This document shows, piece after piece, positions 7,420 to 13,954 of a stretch of 14,760 nucleotides of DNA. Numbering within the stretch: the first letter of the stretch is position 1; the number at the start of each line of letters is the position of its first letter. Location: positions 1-14,760 of the forward strand of contig CBDUQS010000031.1 of NCBI GenBank assembly GCA_965369815.1. Direction: 5' to 3'. Below the pieces are notes generated by a model. The model saw nothing but the letters and a program-made list of their open reading frames with translations. It was not told the origin of the DNA and ran no database searches. A program made the position numbers and the translations under genes. The stretch comes from DAOWGG01 sp965369815. Its GTDB lineage: Bacteria; Patescibacteriota; Gracilibacteria; UM-FILTER-43-11.

Positions 7420-7440
7420 TTTCGATTTTCGAATTTCGAG
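7420..7440. repeat. Seven-base tandem array (TTTCGAN), three units
   Basis: TTTCGAT, TTTCGAA and TTTCGAG are contiguous. This repeats the unit seen at 7291-7318 and ends ten bases before the dnaJ start codon. Confidence 0.85.
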
Positions 7441-7450
7441 CTTTAAAAAT

Positions 7451-8587
7451 ATGGATCCTTACAAATCCCTCGGGGTAGAAAAAACCGCAACGGAAACTGA
7501 AATTAAGAAGGCTTATCGCAAGCTGGCTTTAAAGCACCACCCAGATAAAGGAGGAACTAAGGAAGATGAGAAAAAATTCAAAGAAGCAACTGAAGCTTAC
7601 GAAGTTTTAGGAGACAAACAAAAGCGCGCTCAATTCGATCAGTATGGCGGAATGCCAGGTGGACCAGGTGGAGGTGGAGGCGCTGGCTTTGGAGGTTTTG
7701 ATTTTAATGATTTTCAGAATGTGAATTTCGATTTTGGAGGAGGGGGCGGGGGAGGATTCGGAGATATTTTTGATAGTTTTTTTGGAGGAGGGGCAAGACG
7801 AGCGCAAAACCAACAAGGCCCGATACGTGGAGGAGATATTGAAATGATCGTTCATTTAACTTTTGAAGAATCCGTTTTTGGAACCACTAAAGAAGTGGAA
7901 CTCGGCCGCTATGTACAGTGTGAACACTGCAAAGGAATGGGGAATGAACCAGGGAGCAAGATAATCAATTGTGACGACTGTAACGGAACGGGTCAGCACG
8001 TTCGTATTCAACGGACTCCACTCGGACAAATACAAACCGCTGCTGCTTGTGAAAAATGTAAAGGAGCAGGAAAGCGAGCGGAGAAAGTTTGTCGTGAATG
8101 TAAGGGGGAATATCGAGTGTTGAAAAATCAGAAAATTAAAATTAAGATCCCTGCGGGAATTCATGATAAAGCGGCCATTCGACTATCCGGAAAAGGAGAA
8201 GCGGGATTAAAAGGAGGCCCTGAAGGCGACTTGTTTGCACACATCAGCGTAACCGCCAGCACAGATTTCATACGAGAAAGAGACGACATTAAAACCACTC
8301 AGGAAATTCACTTACTTCAAGCCGTTTTAGGAGATGAAATCGAAGTAAAAACCATTCATGGAGATATAAAATTAAAGATTCCATCGGGTACAAAGAACGG
8401 AAAAGTCTTCAAACTAAAAGAATACGGAGTTCCTAAAGTAGGAACCACAATAAAAGGAGATCACTTTGTAACTATTTCTGTCGACATTCCCACAAAAGTA
8501 AGTAAAAAAGAAAAGGAATTGTACGAAGAACTGGCTAAAGAATCAAATTTAAATATCAAACCTCAAAACAAAGGATTATTCGGATAA
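7451..8587 (+). CDS. dnaJ: Chaperone DnaJ (Hsp40)
   Basis: 378 residues, the normal length for a full type I DnaJ. It stimulates the ATPase of DnaK and delivers unfolded clients. J domain 3-65 with the HPD motif (30-32), then a Gly/Phe-rich region (about 66-115). Four zinc-binding CxxC pairs follow: C157/C160, C174/C177, C200/C203 and C214/C217. The first three fit CxxCxGxG; the fourth is CRECKGEY and lacks the last Gly. Two substrate-binding beta domains follow to the end. Neither dnaK nor grpE is in the window. The gene is preceded by seven-base repeats rather than an obvious promoter, so it may be read from the DUF4012 promoter. It is followed after 26 bases by the S41 protease, suggesting co-transcription. 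No Shine-Dalgarno or CIRCE-like element was seen. Confidence 0.96.
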   Translation: MDPYKSLGVEKTATETEIKKAYRKLALKHHPDKGGTKEDEKKFKEATEAYEVLGDKQKRAQFDQYGGMPGGPGGGGGAGFGGFDFNDFQNVNFDFGGGGGGGFGDIFDSFFGGGARRAQNQQGPIRGGDIEMIVHLTFEESVFGTTKEVELGRYVQCEHCKGMGNEPGSKIINCDDCNGTGQHVRIQRTPLGQIQTAAACEKCKGAGKRAEKVCRECKGEYRVLKNQKIKIKIPAGIHDKAAIRLSGKGEAGLKGGPEGDLFAHISVTASTDFIRERDDIKTTQEIHLLQAVLGDEIEVKTIHGDIKLKIPSGTKNGKVFKLKEYGVPKVGTTIKGDHFVTISVDIPTKVSKKEKELYEELAKESNLNIKPQNKGLFG

Positions 8588-8613
8588 AAACTCAACTCAT
8601 TTAAATTATTTGT

Positions 8614-9843
8614 ATGAAAAAAGATTCCTATTTACCCAAAGAACAAACCTACGCACCAAAAGTACTGGGGCTCATTATTTTAATTGCCTTTGTATTTATG
8701 CTGGGTTGGAATGTGGGGGTGAATCAAGCGCAAAAAAATAGCGATGGTTATCGAATTGAAAAGGAAATATTACAAAAAGGAGGGGAAAGAGTAGATATGG
8801 ATTTGTTTTGGGATGTGTGGAGCTTGCTAGCCAGTAAGTACGTTGAACCGCAAACATTGGATTACAAAGAAATGATCTATGGTTCCATTCGAGGAATGGT
8901 TTTTTCTTTAGAAGACCCCTACACAACCTTTTTAACTCCAAAGGAAAATAAAGATTTTCGGGATAGTCTAGAAGGAACATTGGAAGGAATAGGAGCAGAA
9001 CTAACCCTAAGAAATGAAATGATCACTGTTGTTTCTCCACTCAAGAACTCACCTGCGAAAAAAGCAGGCCTTCAGCCAGAAGATATTATTTTAAGAATTG
9101 ATGATGTCGATGTAAAAGAATACACCTTTGAACAAGCCGTGATGAGAATCAGAGGACCAAGAGGTGAAAAGGTGATTCTAACCATTGCCCGAAAAGGAAG
9201 CCTTGAACCATTGGAGCTTTCAATTGTCCGAGATTCAATCAATATCAACAGTGTTGAATGGGAAATGAGGGGAGACATTGCCATTATCGAACTCAACCAG
9301 TTCGGAAATCACACAAAAGAAGAATTCAGCAAAGCCATCAGCGAAGTGCTTCCAAAAAGACCAACAGGAATTGTTCTGGATCTTCGGTTTAACGGAGGAG
9401 GCTACCTAGATGGGGCCATTGATATCGTTTCTGAATTCATTGAAAAAGGAAAGGTGGTATCGGTAAAAAAACGTGACCCGAATGAAGATGAAGTGATTTA
9501 CGTGAACGGGAAGGCAAGGGTTACCAATACCCCTTTAGCGGTTTTGATCAACAAAGGAAGTGCTTCTGCCTCCGAGATTGTAGCTGGCGCCATACAAGAT
9601 CACGAAAGAGGAATGGTGTTTGGTGAAACCAGTTTTGGAAAAGGAACCGTTCAAGAGGTTGAGAATTTAATCGATGGCTCTAGCTTACGCGTTACCGTTG
9701 CCAAATGGTACACGCCAAACAGCCGTAACATTAGCGAAATAGGAATTGAGCCAGATGTGATTGTCGAAAGAACCCCTGAAGATTTTGAAGCCAATGAAGA
9801 CCCTCAACTAGACACTGCGATTGAATATCTAAAAAGCCTATAA
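8614..9843 (+). CDS. S41-family C-terminal processing protease (Ctp/Tsp), membrane-anchored
   Basis: 409 residues. An N-terminal hydrophobic segment (about 16-36) anchors or exports it. Then come the S41 N-terminal region, a PDZ domain (about 120-205, with an EGIGAEL start) and the protease core. The Ser-Lys dyad is Ser318 in NKGSASASE and Lys343 in FGKGTVQ; the 25-residue spacing equals that of E. coli Tsp (Ser430/Lys455). The LDLRFNGGGYL segment (255-265) is typical of the family. It cuts proteins near their C-termini outside the cytoplasmic membrane and may serve envelope protein maturation or quality control. It probably shares a transcript with dnaJ. Its stop codon overlaps that of the convergent DUF192 gene by six bases, so no terminator lies between them. 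Confidence 0.95.
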   Translation: MKKDSYLPKEQTYAPKVLGLIILIAFVFMLGWNVGVNQAQKNSDGYRIEKEILQKGGERVDMDLFWDVWSLLASKYVEPQTLDYKEMIYGSIRGMVFSLEDPYTTFLTPKENKDFRDSLEGTLEGIGAELTLRNEMITVVSPLKNSPAKKAGLQPEDIILRIDDVDVKEYTFEQAVMRIRGPRGEKVILTIARKGSLEPLELSIVRDSININSVEWEMRGDIAIIELNQFGNHTKEEFSKAISEVLPKRPTGIVLDLRFNGGGYLDGAIDIVSEFIEKGKVVSVKKRDPNEDEVIYVNGKARVTNTPLAVLINKGSASASEIVAGAIQDHERGMVFGETSFGKGTVQEVENLIDGSSLRVTVAKWYTPNSRNISEIGIEPDVIVERTPEDFEANEDPQLDTAIEYLKSL

Positions 9844-10311
9844 ATCAAGGTTTAAAATCAGCTCATCCCCTCGGCTGATGCCATGTTTTTTTGAGTAAGA
9901 CGCTGGAACCTCCAAAACATACTGCACCGGCTCACGAGAAACGTAAGAAGGACAGGTGTCTTTTTTGGAAGGACAAGGAGCAGCACTATGAACAATTTGT
10001 TTCACTTTTAAATCATCACCAATAAACAGCATATCGATGGGGAAGCTCATATTTTTCATCCAAAAAGAGACGGTACCAGCCTGCTCATTCACAAACAACA
10101 TCCCAGTCCCCTCCTTTAGGGAATCCCGAAACATCAACCCTCTTCTCTGCTCCTCAGAAGTCTTGGCCAATTCAACCATTAAATCATATTGAGCACTACT
10201 TGTTTTTAAAGAAATTGAATGATTAAGCATTATTTGATTTTTATAAGAGAAAAAAAAGGCGTTCATTCCAGTAAAAATTATCAATGTTGCAGCAACAACC
10301 AATCGGACCAT
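9838..10311 (-). CDS. DUF192 family protein with N-terminal membrane/signal segment
   Basis: 157 residues. A hydrophobic start (about 3-21) suggests export or anchoring. The DUF192 core is clear: EQRRGLMFRDSL (54-65), GMLF (70-73), SFWMKNMSFPIDMLFI (82-97), and the PVQYVLEVP stretch (128-136) before the final strand. The family is small, usually secreted, and without an assigned function. Cys113 and Cys120 could form a disulfide outside the cell (inference). It follows the O-methyltransferase on the same strand after 88 bases and ends in a six-base overlap with the S41 protease stop. On the minus strand TATAAA occurs about 20 bases before the start, without a well-placed -35. Confidence 0.9.
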   Translation of the reverse strand: MVRLVVAATLIIFTGMNAFFFSYKNQIMLNHSISLKTSSAQYDLMVELAKTSEEQRRGLMFRDSLKEGTGMLFVNEQAGTVSFWMKNMSFPIDMLFIGDDLKVKQIVHSAAPCPSKKDTCPSYVSREPVQYVLEVPASYSKKHGISRGDELILNLDL

Positions 10312-10337
10312 GAGAATGTACTTAATTTTATAAACAA

Positions 10338-10366
10338 ATGGCTATCAAATTGCTGTCAGATGGCTA
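10338..10366. repeat. ATGGCTA direct repeat in the spacer upstream of the DUF192 gene
   Basis: ATGGCTA occurs at 10338-10344 and 10360-10366, 22 bases apart (about two helical turns), with similar A+T-rich sequence after each. It could be an operator or chance. Confidence 0.35.
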
Positions 10367-10399
10367 AGCTATTTGAAAGCAATGTGAAGGCAATATGAA

Positions 10400-10969
10400 T
10401 TAAGGATTACATGTCAAAAGTAAAATACCGTCATTTCCATCAATTGGCAAAATAATCTGATCAAAACCAGGGATATTTTTAATCTTTTCTAGGAATGACT
10501 TTGTCTTATGAGGAAAAGAAATAATATCATCGAAAACAATCACCGCCCCCTCGGACAAACGAGGAGTAATTGCTTCCCAAAAATCCCAATAGCTTCTTTT
10601 TTCACCATCCACAAAAACAAAATCAAAAAAATCAGGGGGATTAATAGTAGGAATAATTTCTAGAGCATTTCCAAAATAAAAATCAACACGATCGGATAAA
10701 CCCACCTTATTTAGATTCTCCTTAGCCAATTCAAAAGTGGGCTCACTATGATCAATCGCATGAATCTTTCCCCCATTCGCGGAAACAGCCTCCGCCAACC
10801 AAATGGTTGAATAACCATTGGCGCATCCGATTTCCAAAACCGATTGTGCCTTTTTTATTTTAACGAGCATATTCAGAAATATCCCCCCACGCTCCGTCAC
10901 ATTCGGGATATTTTGTTCAATGCCGTAAAGCTTTAGTTCTTTGAGAAAATCGATTAACTTTTTATCCAT
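10400..10969 (-). CDS. Class I SAM-dependent O-methyltransferase (family 3-like)
   Basis: 189 residues, somewhat shorter than the usual roughly 210-220. SAM-binding motif I is SVLEIGCANGYSTIWLAE (43-60), with an acidic residue at the end of strand 2 (IHAIDHSE, Asp73). FVFVDGEKRSYWDFW (118-131) and VIVFDDI (143-149) correspond to the strands carrying metal ligands in catechol-type O-methyltransferases: here Asp121, Asp147 and Asp148, where the family usually has Asp-Asn at the last pair. The methyl acceptor cannot be named. The gene lies between nrdR and the DUF192 gene on the same strand. Start chosen at the first ATG after the hairpin-bearing spacer; no Shine-Dalgarno. Confidence 0.85.
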   Translation of the reverse strand: MDKKLIDFLKELKLYGIEQNIPNVTERGGIFLNMLVKIKKAQSVLEIGCANGYSTIWLAEAVSANGGKIHAIDHSEPTFELAKENLNKVGLSDRVDFYFGNALEIIPTINPPDFFDFVFVDGEKRSYWDFWEAITPRLSEGAVIVFDDIISFPHKTKSFLEKIKNIPGFDQIILPIDGNDGILLLTCNP

Positions 10970-10979
10970 ATTAAGATTA

Positions 10980-11042
10980 GTTAGCCTATTAGAAAGGCCG
11001 TCCCGAAAGATCGGGATTAAAGGTTTTCGGAGATAAGCTAAC
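10980..11042. repeat. Nested stem-loop overlapping the nrdR stop; possible terminator
   Basis: GTTAGCCTAT (10980-10989) pairs with ATAAGCTAAC (11033-11042) apart from one wobble. Inside is a perfect TCCCGA-AAGA-TCGGGA hairpin (11001-11016). The right arm covers the nrdR stop codon (11038-11040). It could end or protect the nrdR transcript, but no long T-run follows (only CCTTTCT on the minus strand). A second TCCCGA-N4-TCGGGA hairpin lies at 11684-11699, beyond the other end of nrdR. Confidence 0.55.
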
Positions 11043-11484
11043 CTAGGAGCTTTCCAAGTTCTTCCTTAAATTCATCAACATCTTTAAAGCTTCGATACAC
11101 ACTTGCGAAACGAATATAAGCAATATGATCCAGTTTTCTTAAAGCTTCCATTAAATCATTCCCAATGGTTTGACTGACAATAGCCTTCTTGTTCGCTCCC
11201 CATTTTTCTTCAAGAGTATTGATCATTTCATCAATCTGAACCTGAGTCACCGGTCGTTTTCCACAAGCGATCAGCACTCCATTTTCAAGCTTGGTTCGAC
11301 TATAAGGCTCAAAGGTTCCATCTTTCTTTTTCACCGTTAAATTCCCAATTTCAGAGCGCTCGAAAGTAGTAAAACGACGTCCACACTTCTCACATTCACG
11401 ACGACGCCGAATCACCTTTCCCTGTTCAGAAATACGAGAGTCAACCACCTTAGATTCCGAATTTTTACACTTAGGACACTGCAT
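11038..11484 (-). CDS. nrdR: Transcriptional repressor NrdR
   Basis: 148 residues from MQCPKCKN, the canonical start. The open frame continues 12 codons further upstream (to 11520), but those are hydrophobic and not part of the family. NrdR senses ATP/dATP and represses ribonucleotide reductase genes by binding paired NrdR boxes. The zinc ribbon uses Cys3, Cys6, Cys31 and Cys34, with the usual VVDSR and RRRRECEKCGRRFTTFER segments. The ATP-cone follows (about 46-136). No reductase gene is in the window. The dGTPase gene lies upstream on the same strand, 307 bases away, across a structured spacer. The start codon is only 11 bases from an extended -10 candidate, so the mRNA may be nearly leaderless. 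Confidence 0.95.
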   Translation of the reverse strand: MQCPKCKNSESKVVDSRISEQGKVIRRRRECEKCGRRFTTFERSEIGNLTVKKKDGTFEPYSRTKLENGVLIACGKRPVTQVQIDEMINTLEEKWGANKKAIVSQTIGNDLMEALRKLDHIAYIRFASVYRSFKDVDEFKEELGKLLG

Positions 11485-11494
11485 AATAAGTAGA

Positions 11495-11519
11495 AATATA
11501 ACAGTGTAACGATATAACA
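11495..11519 (-). promoter_or_regulatory. Extended -10 candidate and repeated TGTTATAT upstream of nrdR
   Basis: On the minus strand, TGTTATATT (11503-11495) fits an extended -10 (TGnTATAAT with one mismatch), and TGTTATAT is repeated at 11519-11512, 16 bases upstream. The repeat could be an operator, possibly for autoregulation. It does not match the NrdR-box consensus (ACAC-WATATATW-GTGT) well. The -10 end is 11 bases from the start codon. Confidence 0.4.
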
Positions 11520-11523
11520 AAAG

Positions 11524-11544
11524 GTCTCAAGTCTCAAGTCTTGG
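11524..11544. repeat. Seven-base tandem array (GTCTCAA)
   Basis: GTCTCAA occurs twice, then a diverged GTCTTGG. TGAGAC (11550-11555) just downstream can pair with GTCTCA. Confidence 0.75.
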
Positions 11545-11590
11545 TTATGTGAGACTCTATTTTTATGGAACAAAAAAGAAATGAAGTAAT

Positions 11591-11733
11591 GCGGGGTTTG
11601 GGGCAGGGCGAACGTGGAAAATGATGATTAATAGTACAACGATAATTGCACGTTTCGCAGAGCCCCAATGGTTTTTTGCTTCGTCCCGACACCTCGGGAT
11701 GAAGAAGTGTGGATTAAACTTCATCGTTGTACT
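11591..11733 (+). ncRNA. Candidate structured RNA with pseudoknot, no known family recognised
   Basis: Read on the plus strand. Stem 1: TTGGGGC (11598-11604) pairs with GCCCCAA (11662-11668). After a 3x3 internal loop, GCGAACGTG (11608-11616) pairs with CACGTTTCGC (11649-11658), with one bulged T. Outside, GCGGGG (11591-11596) can pair with TTTTGC (11674-11679) through four G-U wobbles. Its 32-base loop contains AGTACAACGAT (11633-11643), which is perfectly complementary to ATCGTTGTACT (11723-11733). Between lies hairpin CTTCGTCCCGA-CACC-TCGGGATGAAG (11679-11704) with one G-U pair. The wobbles would be A-C mismatches in a minus-strand RNA, which favours plus-strand transcription. Only weak promoter matches lie upstream. 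It may instead be a DNA-level inverted repeat. Confidence 0.45.
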
Positions 11734-11764
11734 TCAAAGTAGTATTACAGAAAGATAATCAGTC

Positions 11765-11787
11765 GCGGCTTGCCGCTTAACAATTTT
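11765..11787 (+). terminator. Weak terminator-like hairpin
   Basis: GCGGC-TT-GCCGC (11765-11776; four to five pairs) followed by TTAACAATTTT. The stem is short and the T-tract is interrupted. If the plus-strand RNA upstream is real, this could be its end. Little weight. Confidence 0.25.
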
Positions 11788-11791
11788 ATCC

Positions 11792-12916
11792 CTATTTCTT
11801 CAACTCCCCATACAAATCCAAAGCAAACCCATCCGTCATTCCCGCAATATAATCCTTCACTAAAATAAAATGATCTTCTATATCGGAATGCTCACGAATA
11901 TCTTCAGGAAGTAAGGTTGGATCATCCATCATTTTTTTAAACAAGAGCTGAACCACCTCCTGCCCCCTTAAATTATATTCATGAACACCCAGAGACTGAT
12001 AAAAATGCTGATAAAGATATTTTTTTAGTTCCGCAGCGTCACGAGCCATATCGTCTGAAAAGGAAGCCAGAGCATTTTTGGTTTTATAAATAGCATCAAC
12101 CGAAGTAACCCCTGCTTTTTGAACTAAATGAGAAGTATTCACCGCCAAATCATTCACCATTAAACCAATCAGTTCCGAGATCATCGCTAAAATAAAATAA
12201 TGATCCGATAAGCCAGATCGAACATTCTTACTGGCCTTCTTCCAAATCGTTAATTTTTCTAAGCTTTTCACAGTAAGAATCCCTGAACGTAGTCCATCAT
12301 CAATATCATGATTCTGATAAGCGATTTCATCGGCGATATTAACAATTTGGGCCTCAAGAGAAGGCATAAAAAGATCGGGCGCTGTTGGATTGTCATAATC
12401 GGTTCGATGCTTAATCAATCCATCACGAACTTCGAAGGTTAAGTTTAATCCAGGATGATGAGGATACTTTTTTTCTAAAAACTCAACCGTACGACGACTT
12501 TGTTCATTGTGTTCAAAAGAACTGCCGTACTCACCCATCAATTCATCCAAAGCATCTTGGCCAGCATGACCAAAAGGGGTATGTCCCAAATCGTGAGCCA
12601 ATGCAATGGTTTCAGCCAAATCTTCATTCAAACCAAGCATTCGAGCAATATCGCGACTCAACTGAGCCACTTCCATTGTATGCGTTAAACGAGAACGATA
12701 GTGATCTCCATAATGAGCGACAAAAACCTGTGTTTTACCTCGAAGCCGACGAAATGACTTGCTGTGAATCACTCGATCACGATCTCGTTGAAAACAAGTT
12801 CGATAAGAATCTTCGCTCTCATCAAATTCACGTCCACGACTCTCAGAACTCTTAGTAGCATATGCCGCCAATACCGCCTGTTCTCGCTCTTCAATTTGTT
12901 CTCTTTTTAAGATCAT
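11792..12916 (-). CDS. dgt: Deoxyguanosinetriphosphate triphosphohydrolase-like protein (dGTPase, HD superfamily)
   Basis: 374 residues, near the size of the shorter bacterial dGTPase-like proteins. The family hydrolyses dGTP (or other dNTPs) to the deoxynucleoside and triphosphate. The family signature RDRDRVIHSKSFRRLRGKTQVF (44-65) is intact. Metal-binding HD residues are His79 (RLTHTMEVAQ), His108-Asp109 (ALAHDLGHTPFGHAG) and Asp196 (NIADEIAY). FEHNEQS (134-140) is also typical. It is transcribed toward nrdR and diverges from the lipid-kinase-like gene across 100 bases. Upstream on the minus strand TTGACT and TATATG are present, but 19 bases apart, so the promoter is uncertain. Substrate preference among dNTPs cannot be read from sequence. 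Start MILKREQIEEREQ matches the family's usual N-terminus; no Shine-Dalgarno. Confidence 0.92.
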   Translation of the reverse strand: MILKREQIEEREQAVLAAYATKSSESRGREFDESEDSYRTCFQRDRDRVIHSKSFRRLRGKTQVFVAHYGDHYRSRLTHTMEVAQLSRDIARMLGLNEDLAETIALAHDLGHTPFGHAGQDALDELMGEYGSSFEHNEQSRRTVEFLEKKYPHHPGLNLTFEVRDGLIKHRTDYDNPTAPDLFMPSLEAQIVNIADEIAYQNHDIDDGLRSGILTVKSLEKLTIWKKASKNVRSGLSDHYFILAMISELIGLMVNDLAVNTSHLVQKAGVTSVDAIYKTKNALASFSDDMARDAAELKKYLYQHFYQSLGVHEYNLRGQEVVQLLFKKMMDDPTLLPEDIREHSDIEDHFILVKDYIAGMTDGFALDLYGELKK

Positions 12917-12961
12917 TCAAGGTAGTAAATAAGACACAGTTAAGGTAACATATACCCACAA

Positions 12962-12990
12962 ACGACACAACGAAGTCAATCGGCTATATC
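12962..12990 (+). promoter_or_regulatory. Candidate promoter for the dolichol kinase-like/yraN/PEGA operon
   Basis: ACGACA (12962-12967, four of six), 17 bases, TATATC (12985-12990, four of six), with the ATG at 13017. The match is modest. The octamer TATATCGT here (12985-12992) also occurs on the minus strand upstream of nrdR (11516-11509). Confidence 0.35.
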
Positions 12991-13016
12991 GTCATAACGT
13001 TACAACATCATTTAAG

Positions 13017-13598
13017 ATGCATAAACTTGAGATTCGAAGACAAATCGCTCACATAGTGTACGGACCAATAATTGTCATTTTGCATTATTACCACCTCATA
13101 ACACTTCCTATTTTAATGGGAATGATTATTGGTGGAATTGGAATGTCGATGATGATAAAAAAAAGACGAATGAGCCCCGTGCGCTGGGTGCTCAGTCATT
13201 TTGAAAGAGACCACCATATGGAGAATTTTCCAGGAAGAGGAATATTATTTTTTACCATTGGAGCCTTTTTAACCTTACTACTTTTTGAAACAGAAATAGC
13301 CTACGCAGGAATTTTAATATTAAGTGCAGGAGACGCTATTTCTAATTTAGTGGGAAAGCATTACGGAAGGATTAAAACCAAACTCAATCCAAATAAGTAT
13401 GTTGAAGGAACCCTTGTTGGGATCTTAGTATCCATTCCAATCGCCTATTGGTTTGTTCCCAGCATTTCCGCGGCAATCTCTGCCTCTTGTATTGCGATGT
13501 TTTTAGAAATGCCGAATATTCGGATTTACAATTTTGAAATCGACGACAATTTACTCATTCCCATTGGAGCGAGCTTTACACTAAGTCTATTTGCTTAA
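13017..13598 (+). CDS. Dolichol/phytol kinase-like membrane protein (SEC59/VTE5 family, CTP-dependent lipid kinase type)
   Basis: 193 residues, strongly hydrophobic, with about five or six membrane segments (approximately 11-28, 30-47, 76-92, 94-112, 131-147, 150-164). Family marks: RDHHMENFPGRG (64-74), AGDAISNLVGKHYGR (104-118) followed by the NKYVEGTLVG segment (126-135), and DDNLLIPIG (176-184) near the end. Related enzymes use CTP to phosphorylate polyprenols or phytol, and some relatives are annotated as phosphatidate cytidylyltransferases. A role in polyprenol-phosphate or lipid recycling at the membrane is inference. Its TAA overlaps the yraN ATG (TAATG), so translation is probably coupled. 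It diverges from dgt. Confidence 0.78.
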   Translation: MHKLEIRRQIAHIVYGPIIVILHYYHLITLPILMGMIIGGIGMSMMIKKRRMSPVRWVLSHFERDHHMENFPGRGILFFTIGAFLTLLLFETEIAYAGILILSAGDAISNLVGKHYGRIKTKLNPNKYVEGTLVGILVSIPIAYWFVPSISAAISASCIAMFLEMPNIRIYNFEIDDNLLIPIGASFTLSLFA

Positions 13599-13954
13599 TG
13601 AATAACCAATCGATTGGAAAAAAGGGAGAAGCGCTCGCAAAAAGATTTCTAGAAGAAAAGGAGTTTGAAATTATTGAAACAAATTATCAGAAAAGAAGTG
13701 GTGAAATTGATATTATCGCCAAAGACCCCAAATACAACGAATATGTTTTTGTAGAAGTAAAAACACGTCAAAACCAATCATTCGGCTACCCCGAAGAAGC
13801 GGTGGGAGAAAAGAAAGTTGAGAAAATAATTGAAACAGCGGAACAGTGGTTTGATGAAAAAGAAATGGAATCACCTGAATGGAGAATCGACATTATTAGT
13901 ATTGATTGGAGTGAAAAAGATCCAAAAATAGAACACATTCAAAACATTAGTTAA
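13598..13954 (+). CDS. YraN family protein (UPF0102, restriction-endonuclease-like fold)
   Basis: 118 residues, the typical size. The N-terminal GKKGEALAKRFLEEKEFEIIETNYQ segment and the core GEIDIIAKD (36-44) ... YVFVEVKTRQ (49-58) are the hallmarks of UPF0102, a predicted PD-(D/E)xK nuclease-fold family. The putative active-site set is Glu37, Asp39, Glu53 and Lys55 (inference from the fold). Function is unproven; a role in DNA metabolism or recombination is usually assumed. It often sits by rnhB in other bacteria, but not here. Its ATG overlaps the preceding stop by one base, and its TAA is directly followed by the ATG of the PEGA gene, so the three genes are surely one operon. Confidence 0.9.
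   Translation: MNNQSIGKKGEALAKRFLEEKEFEIIETNYQKRSGEIDIIAKDPKYNEYVFVEVKTRQNQSFGYPEEAVGEKKVEKIIETAEQWFDEKEMESPEWRIDIISIDWSEKDPKIEHIQNIS

Larger units (their letters stand above)
11485..11791. other. 307-base gene-free spacer between dgt and nrdR, highly structured
   Basis: Contents in order: nrdR -10 candidate and TGTTATAT repeats (11495-11519), a seven-base array (11524-11544), an A-rich stretch, a candidate folded RNA (11591-11733), and a small hairpin (11765-11776). No conserved open frame was found. I compared it by eye with what I remember of RNase P RNA, tmRNA, SRP RNA and 6S RNA and did not recognise any of them. Confidence 0.7.

Noticed and set aside
11485..11520. Longer NrdR start adding 12 residues
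   Set aside because: The extension is hydrophobic, precedes the invariant MxCPxC start of the family and overlaps the likely -10 element.
11633..11733. A 101-base MITE with AGTACAACGAT terminal inverted repeats
   Set aside because: No target duplication flanks it, and the strong stem from 11598 to 11668 crosses its left boundary, which fits a folded RNA better. Not fully excluded.
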